64,000 nucleotides of DNA from Paenibacillus_E sp040812395 (GTDB lineage: Bacteria > Bacillota > Bacilli > Paenibacillales > NBRC-103111). Where the stretch lies: the NCBI RefSeq assembly GCF_040812395.1, contig NZ_JBFNXH010000013.1, forward strand, positions 114,072-178,071. Reading direction: 5' to 3'. The notes below the pieces were generated by a model that worked only from the letters and a program-made list of their open reading frames with translations, did no database searches and was not told the DNA's origin. Shown here one piece after another: positions 57,948 through 64,000 of the stretch. Position 1 is the first letter of the stretch. Each line of letters starts with the position of its first letter. The translations under genes were made by a program, and so were the position numbers.

Positions 57948-58477
57948 TTGGTATCGTTAGGTACTGGGTTATTGGGTGGGTTGCGGATATCACGAGGCAG
58001 CTGCGGCATGATGCGACCCATAATATCGGCCATCTGCTCCGCGAATCCGGTAACGGGCCTTCCAGCTTTGACATTATCGCGTATGTTACGCAAGCGTTGA
58101 TCTAGGTCCATATCGGCAGTAACGATGGCGTTGACGCCATAGGGATCCTTCTTGAGCGCTTCCGCTACAGAATATTTCACAGTACCAACCCTTGCTCGAT
58201 CCATGTCTTTCTTAATATTGATTCCAACGACTGCGGTATTGCCGAATACTACGCAATGTGCGCTTTCGACCTGAGGAATGCTGGTGGCCAGTTGCTCCAG
58301 ACGTTCTGCGACGGCTTTGGAATCTTTGATTTCAAGCTTTTGCGGAGCGATTTGTTGCACTTTAACTTGATTTTTAGTTGGATCTTGAGGGGGGGCAGCA
58401 CCATTCTTAGGCGCTTGACTACAGCCAGCAGCGAGGGAAAGTACCAACAGCATTAGGTAGAATAGTCTCACTAGCAT
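57923..58477 (-). CDS. YhcN/YlaJ family sporulation lipoprotein
   Basis: A 184-residue lipoprotein: signal peptide MLVRLFYLMLLVLSLAAGC with lipobox LAAGC (Cys19). A Pro-rich linker is followed by a domain with a YhcN/YlaJ pattern (AVAERLEQLATSIPQVESAH, AVVGINIKKDMDRAR). These lipoproteins are found in the spore membrane or cortex region and affect germination. ATG 58477 was chosen because the lipoprotein signal begins there; upstream in-frame starts would add a charged segment. Position beside phoH2 matches the B. subtilis ylaJ-ylaK arrangement, though here the strands differ. Confidence 0.88.
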   Translation of the reverse strand: MLVRLFYLMLLVLSLAAGCSQAPKNGAAPPQDPTKNQVKVQQIAPQKLEIKDSKAVAERLEQLATSIPQVESAHCVVFGNTAVVGINIKKDMDRARVGTVKYSVAEALKKDPYGVNAIVTADMDLDQRLRNIRDNVKAGRPVTGFAEQMADIMGRIMPQLPRDIRNPPNNPVPNDTNQVGNPNL

Positions 58478-58590
58478 CGTTCCTTTCTTTTCCTTGAATC
58501 TCGCGTTTAGTTTGTCCTGCACAGTTAGGTTGTATGTATGCATCCATGTCAACCGAATATCTGACGCCAAATCTGGGAGGGGACACACAT

Positions 58591-59922
58591 ATGAAAAAAA
58601 TTTACGTGTTAGATACCAATGTACTGCTTCAAGACCCTAATGCACTATTCGCGTTTGAAGACAATGAAGTAGTCATACCCGCCGTGGTGTTGGAGGAAAT
58701 TGATTCAAAGAAACGAAATGCTGATGAGATTGGCCGAAATGCAAGACATGTGTCGAGGTTGTTGGATGGGCTAAGGGCAAAGGGGACTTTGTCTGATGGC
58801 ATTACCCTTGAACAAGGCGGCAGCATTAAAGTGGAGCTCAATCATAGAAGTTTTGCAAAGCTGCAGGAGACATTCGCAGAGCTTACCAATGATAATCGGA
58901 TTCTTGCTGTAGCGCTTAATTATCACTTGGAGGAACAAGAGAGCGATCTGCCAAGACCAGTTGTGATCGTTAGTAAAGATACGCTGGTTCGCATTAAAGC
59001 TGATGTGCTTGGCTTGACTGCCCAAGATTATTTGACGGACCGAATTGTTGCCCAAACGGATATGTACACAGGGTATATAACGCTTCATGTACATCCGTCT
59101 ATCATTGATGAATTTTACTCCTATCGGTTCTTAAGTGTAAATTCACTTAATTTAGGTTATATGCTGCATCCTCATGAATTCGTGATTTTACGTGACGAGC
59201 TTGGCACTTCCAAATCTGCTTTATTAAAAGTAAATGCCGAAGGGAAAAAGTTGGAGCCGCTGTTTATGAGCAATGAGCCTATCTGGGGCATAGCGGCACG
59301 CAACGCACAGCAGCGCATGGCGCTGGAACTTTTGCTCAATGACGATATTCCGCTTGTTACCCTAACGGGGAAAGCCGGAACAGGGAAGACGCTGCTTACC
59401 CTTGCTTCAGGCCTCATGAAAATTGAAGATGAACGCAAATACAAGAAGCTCCTGATCGCTCGGCCTGTCGTTCCAATGGGGAAAGATATTGGTTATCTGC
59501 CTGGTGAAAAAGATGAAAAGCTGCGTCCCTGGATGCAGCCGATCTATGATAATTTAGAGTATTTGTTCGATACGAAAAAACCGGGAGACATTGAAAAAAT
59601 ACTTGCCGGTCTGGGCAGCATCCAAGTCGAAGCCTTGACTTACATTCGCGGCCGCTCGATTCCAGGCCAGTTTATTATTATTGATGAGGCGCAAAACCTA
59701 TCCAAGCATGAGGTGAAAACGATTGTATCCCGTGTTGGAGAAGGCAGTAAAATCGTTCTGCTTGGAGATCCTGATCAAATTGATCATCCTTATCTCGATG
59801 CCTCCAGCAATGGACTTACCTATGTTGTCGAACGCTTTAAACAGGAAGGAATTAGCGGCCATATTACACTTGAGCGCGGGGAACGTTCCCATTTAGCCCA
59901 ACTGGCTGCGGATTTGCTATAG
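58591..59922 (+). CDS. PIN-PhoH fusion ATPase (YlaK/PhoH2 family)
   Basis: A 443-residue protein: an N-terminal PIN nuclease domain (~1-140; VLDTNVLLQDPNAL and EIDSKKR with acidic metal ligands) joined to a PhoH ATPase (Walker A LTGKAGTGKTLLTL near 265, ARPVVPMGKDIGYLPG, Walker B FIIIDEAQNL). Such PhoH2 proteins are sequence-specific RNA unwinding and cleaving enzymes in mycobacteria. gggagggg lies ~9 bp before ATG 58591. A terminator follows. Confidence 0.93.
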   Translation: MKKIYVLDTNVLLQDPNALFAFEDNEVVIPAVVLEEIDSKKRNADEIGRNARHVSRLLDGLRAKGTLSDGITLEQGGSIKVELNHRSFAKLQETFAELTNDNRILAVALNYHLEEQESDLPRPVVIVSKDTLVRIKADVLGLTAQDYLTDRIVAQTDMYTGYITLHVHPSIIDEFYSYRFLSVNSLNLGYMLHPHEFVILRDELGTSKSALLKVNAEGKKLEPLFMSNEPIWGIAARNAQQRMALELLLNDDIPLVTLTGKAGTGKTLLTLASGLMKIEDERKYKKLLIARPVVPMGKDIGYLPGEKDEKLRPWMQPIYDNLEYLFDTKKPGDIEKILAGLGSIQVEALTYIRGRSIPGQFIIIDEAQNLSKHEVKTIVSRVGEGSKIVLLGDPDQIDHPYLDASSNGLTYVVERFKQEGISGHITLERGERSHLAQLAADLL

Positions 59923-59934
59923 TGCACGAAAAAA

Positions 59935-59961
59935 AGCCCCCGTCCGAGTGGATGGGGGCTT
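59935..59961. terminator. Bidirectional terminator between convergent genes
   Basis: aagccccc and gggggctt pair with further tccg/gga-type contacts; A-run upstream, T-rich downstream. Confidence 0.85.
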
Positions 59962-59969
59962 ATCTTTGA

Positions 59970-60458
59970 TTAACTCCGTATGTCGATTTGACAACGGTAA
60001 GCTTTCGCTATTCCTTGCATAAGCTCAGTAAGCTGCCGATCAGCAACGTACACATTTTGACCTTGATGTTCGTATTGCGCGATGAGATGTTCCTCCATTT
60101 GCAGCACCGCTTGCTCGGTGTCTCCTTGGGGGCTATTTGGTGCGAAGATGAACGAGCAGACGAGCTTGGCATATAAATAGAAGTGCTCTGCGCGGCTGAT
60201 AAACCCGTAATCGCTAAATAAATCAGTTAGTTCCGATTCGTCTGGCAACAAAGTAAGCTGCATGAGTTCTGTTTCAATATGAAATTGGGACATTACGCCT
60301 AGCGCGGCTGTCAGTTGCGCTTCATTGTTCACGATGAGCATGTCTTTGTCTCTATCAAATAACTCGACTTTGCCGGCGAGGGCCTTGATGACTTGGGCGT
60401 AGAATCCGGGAATTTTGCCTTCTGGCAGGTCCATCAACAATCCAATTTTGGGTTCCAT
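59970..60458 (-). CDS. Cytosolic protein of unknown function
   Basis: A 162-residue protein that I do not recognise, with no signal peptide or membrane span and a mostly helical C-terminal half (TEQAVLQMEEHLIAQYEHQG). It is convergent with the PIN-PhoH gene and lies downstream of the coiled-coil secreted protein on the same strand (87-bp gap). Confidence 0.7.
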   Translation of the reverse strand: MEPKIGLLMDLPEGKIPGFYAQVIKALAGKVELFDRDKDMLIVNNEAQLTAALGVMSQFHIETELMQLTLLPDESELTDLFSDYGFISRAEHFYLYAKLVCSFIFAPNSPQGDTEQAVLQMEEHLIAQYEHQGQNVYVADRQLTELMQGIAKAYRCQIDIRS

Positions 60459-60545
60459 TTGTTACTTTCCTCACTTCAACTTGACGTACGTCTTATTATT
60501 ACGAATTCACCATTCATATGCAAATGAGATGGGTTTAGCTTCGCT

Positions 60546-61643
60546 TTATAATGTTAGCTTTAACTTCACAATGGCAGAGCCGTTCTTTGTTTCGACGCCT
60601 ACGACATCTAAATAATTAATATATTTCTTAGGTACGAACCCCAACTGAAATTCTTTCATAAAATCTTCGATCGTCGTATCAGGCAATTGGTATCCGTTAA
60701 ATTCAAGCTGATTGACGATGAAATGAACTTCATTCATATCCGGTTTTTCTTTTAGTATGAAATTCCCTTGAAGGTTAATGCTGATGGTGTCTTTTTTTCC
60801 TTTGGCGATGATATGGTCATCGGTAAATTCAAATTGCAAGTTCTGCAGCAATTCGTTCTTATTATGAATATATGTATTAAAATCAGCATCCGTAATCGTA
60901 ATAACTGGATTTTTAATGTTGGATAAGTCCAAGTATTTGTTGCTTCCTTCTGTAACATAATGTGGAAGCTCATTGAAAGCGATGGACAGATTCGTCAGGT
61001 ACTCTCGAAAAAGAGGAACGCCTTGCTCCTTCCACTGCGTATTTAAGCTTTTTATTTGATCTTCAATCACGTTAGCTTGTGCGCTGACCGCTAATTGTTT
61101 ATCCAACTCTTCCTGTAGGCGAACAATCCGTTCGCGTTGAAGCATATACTTATCTTTTGTTTTCTGTAGCTCGCCGCGATTGGCAACGAGGTCAATCTGC
61201 AAGTTTTTTAGCTTCGTAAACGATTCAGTAAAAGTAGATAAAGACCGATGATCATTATTCAGAATCATTTGTAAATACTCAAACATTTTTAGCGCATCGG
61301 CAAATGAGTTTACCGAGAAGATCAGCATCCAGATAGAATCACGATCCCCCGTATAATAAGCTCTTAGCACTTTGGCGGCATGTTTCCGCGTGGTTTGGAC
61401 ATCTCTGTCCTGCTTCTCTATCTCTTGTTCATTTCGTTGGATTTGTTCTACGATATTGGCGTCTTGCTCGTTTAATCGAGCTACCTCTTTGTCGATTTCG
61501 TAAATGGTCAATCCTTTTTGTACGAGCTCTTTTGCTTCACTAATTGGCTCCTTCGTTTCTTCCGCCCAAACGGCACACGTTGGAAACGCAATGTATAACA
61601 ACACAATGGCTGACATGAGAATGGCAGTTATTTTATATTTCAT
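60546..61643 (-). CDS. Exported coiled-coil protein of unknown function
   Basis: A 365-residue protein with a signal peptide (KITAILMSAIVLLYIAFPTC, cleavage near AVWAEE). Residues ~35-190 form a long coiled coil (IDKEVARLNEQDANIVEQIQ), similar in character to the N-terminus of CwlO/PcsB hydrolases, but no hydrolase domain follows. The C-terminal ~150 residues are beta-rich. It might be a scaffold or regulator of wall enzymes. It is downstream of the lipoprotein gene at 61747 but separated by a terminator. Confidence 0.8.
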   Translation of the reverse strand: MKYKITAILMSAIVLLYIAFPTCAVWAEETKEPISEAKELVQKGLTIYEIDKEVARLNEQDANIVEQIQRNEQEIEKQDRDVQTTRKHAAKVLRAYYTGDRDSIWMLIFSVNSFADALKMFEYLQMILNNDHRSLSTFTESFTKLKNLQIDLVANRGELQKTKDKYMLQRERIVRLQEELDKQLAVSAQANVIEDQIKSLNTQWKEQGVPLFREYLTNLSIAFNELPHYVTEGSNKYLDLSNIKNPVITITDADFNTYIHNKNELLQNLQFEFTDDHIIAKGKKDTISINLQGNFILKEKPDMNEVHFIVNQLEFNGYQLPDTTIEDFMKEFQLGFVPKKYINYLDVVGVETKNGSAIVKLKLTL

Positions 61644-61700
61644 CTAAACATACTCTCCCCCTATGAACAGATTATCATATATTTCTATTAAATGAAGCAC

Positions 61701-61736
61701 AAAAAAATACTTACCCCAGGAAAGGGGCAAGTATTT
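61701..61736 (-). terminator. Terminator of the minus-strand lipoprotein gene
   Basis: On the minus strand aaatacttgcccc pairs with ggggtaagtattt (13 bp) around tttcct, followed by four more T. Confidence 0.92.
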
Positions 61737-61746
61737 CGGGTTTCGA

Positions 61747-62706
61747 TTATTTTTTTGCAGGCGTAATTAATTTAAGAATTTCATCGAAACTTTTAATGTT
61801 TTTTGGTACTTCCTTTGTTAAAGGTGTTGCTTGATTAACAGCATCATAGGCTTGGTGTATAGAAATTTGATTGTTTGCTGCTTTCCCGTCATCTCCAGTA
61901 ACAGAGAAGTGGAGATCAATCGATTCATCGCGGATAAAACCCTGCTGATCAATCGCGATCTGCCATTTGCCAGGCGCTTGCAGTTGCGTTTGATTTTTCT
62001 TCATCTGTTCGGCTTTGTCGGCGGTGAGGAATCCGTTATTCTGAAGCAGGCCGATGAGTTCGGGCATTTTTGTTTGAAGCACGGCATTCAATTCTTTTTC
62101 ATTTTTGCTTGTTAAGTCGATACTTATCGATGTAGCCATAGTTCCGTCCTTTAGTTTAACAGGATCTTTTTCTTGTTTAAACCATTTGGCGTCTGTTCCA
62201 CTAAATAGCAATCCGGCAAGCGAGGTTGTTAGCTGTGATGTATTTTTCAAGCTATCTAGCGTTAACGGTGTCTTGCTATTTTGGCTCATCTGCTGCAAAT
62301 CAATAGCGTAGTACTCGTCAGGCGCTTTATTTAATGCTGGCATATTAAAATACATTTTGTTATCTTTAATGAGAACTGGAATCTCGAAAGGGGATGTAGA
62401 GCCCTTAGGTGTTAATTTGAAGTCCGTTTGAAATTGAAGAGGGTCGATGTTGCTAATCCCCTTCCATTCCAGGGTGCTTTCCCTGAATAGAGATAATAAG
62501 CCATTCGTCAGTGGATTAGGAGACTTCAATAAGGCATCGCTAATCGATAACGTTGAGTTGCCTTCAAACGTAAATGATTTCATTTCCTTTTGCTTGTTGA
62601 GCGCTGTTTCGACTGCTTCTTTAATTTTCGTGTTGTCAGTACATGCGGTTAACGATGTTACACTGAGGGCCGTTATCACCGTTAAGGCAAACCATTTGTT
62701 GGACAT
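61747..62706 (-). CDS. Lipoprotein of unknown function
   Basis: A 319-residue lipoprotein with signal peptide ending LTAC (Cys22). The mature part resembles LolA/LppX-like proteins of Bacilli (DUF6612-like): VETALNKQKEMKSFTFEG at the start, a series of beta strands, and Lys/Thr-rich composition. ATG 62706 was chosen for the lipoprotein signal; an upstream in-frame ATG at 62772 would put a charged segment before it. Such proteins may bind lipids or wall components. The neighbouring methyltransferase gene is divergent. Confidence 0.8.
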   Translation of the reverse strand: MSNKWFALTVITALSVTSLTACTDNTKIKEAVETALNKQKEMKSFTFEGNSTLSISDALLKSPNPLTNGLLSLFRESTLEWKGISNIDPLQFQTDFKLTPKGSTSPFEIPVLIKDNKMYFNMPALNKAPDEYYAIDLQQMSQNSKTPLTLDSLKNTSQLTTSLAGLLFSGTDAKWFKQEKDPVKLKDGTMATSISIDLTSKNEKELNAVLQTKMPELIGLLQNNGFLTADKAEQMKKNQTQLQAPGKWQIAIDQQGFIRDESIDLHFSVTGDDGKAANNQISIHQAYDAVNQATPLTKEVPKNIKSFDEILKLITPAKK

Positions 62707-62794
62707 GCTAGTATGTCTCTCCTTCCGTAAATGCTTCTTTATTATAAAGCTTTCCTGCTCTTTTGTCTTCAAGTAAACAATTGGAGGGGTTCAT

Positions 62795-63919
62795 TTGAAC
62801 GCAGAGCTCGGAGTTCCGGGTGTTGTCATTGCTTTAAGAACGTTAATAAGCCAAAGTGAAAAGCAAATGATCTCATTTCGGGATTATATGCAAGTATGTT
62901 TATACCATGAAGCCGACGGTTATTATCGAAGTGAGCGTCCCAAAATCGGCAAAGAAGGGGATTTCTACACCAGTTCCTCAATCGGCACTGTGATGGGAGA
63001 GATGGTGGCATCCTTCATTTACAAGCAAGAGAATGCGGCAGGTGCCGAAAGTCAGGTGATTCATTTGGTGGAATGGGGAGGAGGCACAGGCCGTCTAGCT
63101 CTTCATGTGCTGGATGAATTAAAAGCGATAGCCCCTGCTTTATATGAAAAGTTGATGTATACCATGATTGAGTCAAGTTCATACCATAGGGGAGTACAGC
63201 GGCACAATTTAGCGCCGCACCTGGGTATTGTTCGTTTTATGGACGATGCAAAATGGTTTGCCGAAAGCCCGTGTGAAAACGTTTATGTCCTTGCGAACGA
63301 ACTGCTCGATGCATTTCCTGTTCACCGGGTCCAGTACAAAGAAGGCAAGTTTTATGAATCTTTCGTTCACTGGCACGAACAAAGTCAAGCTTTCCAAGAA
63401 AGATGGCTATTGCTTGATTCAGCACCCCTATTAGACTATATAGAACGATTAAAAGTTCAATGGATCGATGGACAAATTGCGGAGTTGAATCTCGACGCAG
63501 AAGTTTGGATTGGTGCTATAGCTAAACAAATGCACAGCGGTAGCTGCATCATGATTGATTACGGCGACCGGTCTGAGGAGTTGTATGCTGCGCACCGGCA
63601 CCGAGGCACCTTGATGTGTTATCGCAACCATCAGGCACATGACAATCCTTTCGTTTATGCTGGAGGGCAGGACATTACATCACATGTAAACTTCAGTATG
63701 TGCATGAGCGCGGTTCTTCAGAGTGGATTCACAAGCTATACCCTGGAAACCCAACGTGAATTCCTTGTTGAGCAGGGGATTTTAGATAAGCTACGGGATC
63801 ATTATGACCCCAATCCGTTTAGTGATGTATCCAAACGAAATCGAGCGATTCGGCAGTTGCTATTGAGCGATCAGATGAGTGAGCTGTTTAAAGTGTTTAT
63901 AGCTACGAAAAAAAGGTGA
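62795..63919 (+). CDS. SAM-dependent methyltransferase, MidA/NDUFAF7 family
   Basis: A 374-residue protein with the family's features: GDFYTSSSIGTVMGEMVASF near residue 50, SAM motif VEWGGGTGRLALHVLDEL near 92, ANELLDAFPVHRVQYKEG near 167 and IDYGDRSEELYAAHRHRGT near 257. Eukaryotic NDUFAF7 methylates an arginine of complex I; the bacterial substrate is unknown. The start is TTG 62795 with ggagggg 5 bp upstream. Confidence 0.9.
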   Translation: MNAELGVPGVVIALRTLISQSEKQMISFRDYMQVCLYHEADGYYRSERPKIGKEGDFYTSSSIGTVMGEMVASFIYKQENAAGAESQVIHLVEWGGGTGRLALHVLDELKAIAPALYEKLMYTMIESSSYHRGVQRHNLAPHLGIVRFMDDAKWFAESPCENVYVLANELLDAFPVHRVQYKEGKFYESFVHWHEQSQAFQERWLLLDSAPLLDYIERLKVQWIDGQIAELNLDAEVWIGAIAKQMHSGSCIMIDYGDRSEELYAAHRHRGTLMCYRNHQAHDNPFVYAGGQDITSHVNFSMCMSAVLQSGFTSYTLETQREFLVEQGILDKLRDHYDPNPFSDVSKRNRAIRQLLLSDQMSELFKVFIATKKR

Positions 63920-63934
63920 CCCGACTATAAAGGA

Positions 63935-64000
63935 GGCCACTGAAAAAGTCCTTTCATACGAAAAAGGTACAGTCCTTCAAGAAAATGGAGGAGGCTGTAC
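63935..64000. mobile_element. Possible left end of an insertion sequence, cut by the window edge
   Basis: Shortly after the methyltransferase stop codon the text aggccactgaaaaagtcc begins, followed by ttcat, gaaaaaggtacagtcct and a ggaggaggctgtac that could be a transposase ribosome binding site. The cactgaaaaagtcc string resembles terminal inverted repeats of IS1182-type elements in Firmicutes. The other end and the transposase are outside the window, so this is only suggestive. Confidence 0.4.

Overview
The window comes from the chromosome of an endospore-forming member of the Bacillales, most likely Paenibacillus or a close relative. The gene order from 8.7 to 28.3 kb (HIT protein, rpsU, yqeY, NfeD, floA, yqfC, yqfD, phoH, pgpH, ybeY, dgkA, cdd, era, yqzL, recO, yqfL/ppsR, DUF188, dnaG, sigA, trmK, nif3) is the Bacillales core cluster. 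Sporulation genes yqfC and yqfD are present, and starts are preceded by strong AGGAGG-type ribosome binding sites. No tRNA, rRNA, CRISPR array or prophage was seen.

Layout. 0-3.4 kb is accessory: the end of a GH26-like secreted glycosidase with a copper-amine-oxidase-type stalk domain, a repeat-rich 600-bp gap, an unrecognised secreted protein and a small beta-rich protein. 3.5-8.6 kb holds a TetR regulator read in frame into an FAD amine oxidase, divergent from rsgA, then a soluble chemotaxis-type transducer. 8.7-28.3 kb is the core information-processing and sporulation cluster. 28.4 kb carries rnpB, an RNase P RNA of class A character. 29-39.7 kb mixes a MarR regulator, a subtilase, YpuI, a GH15-like enzyme, a CNNM/CorC-type membrane protein, a lytic transglycosylase, the cysteine desulfurase-ThiI pair and TerC.

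39.8-53.7 kb is the most striking part. It encodes a large membrane protein, an ABC ATPase and permease, an Ala/Gly/Gln-rich membrane coiled-coil protein, a MoxR AAA+ ATPase, a DUF58 protein, a BatA-like vWA protein and a 956-residue protein with two vWA domains. An opposite-strand MFS gene splits the series. A TGAAAC-N16-CGTC sequence just upstream of the first gene matches ECF sigma promoters of the sigma-M/X/V type, so the module is probably made in response to cell-envelope stress. A second ECF-type promoter (GAAAC-N16-CGTA, sigma-W-like) precedes the NfeD-floA membrane operon.

53.8-63.9 kb contains typA-ylaH, small unknowns, a YhcN/YlaJ sporulation lipoprotein, a PIN-PhoH ATPase, secreted or lipid-anchored unknowns on the minus strand and a MidA/NDUFAF7-type methyltransferase. 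The last ~65 bp may be the start of an insertion sequence.

Best candidates for undescribed biology are the ECF-controlled vWA/MoxR/ABC module, the TetR-oxidoreductase fusion that retains an internal Shine-Dalgarno start, and a 30-bp repeat that abuts the ribosome binding sites of yqfD and ybeY. All functional statements come from reading the sequence; no database search was run.
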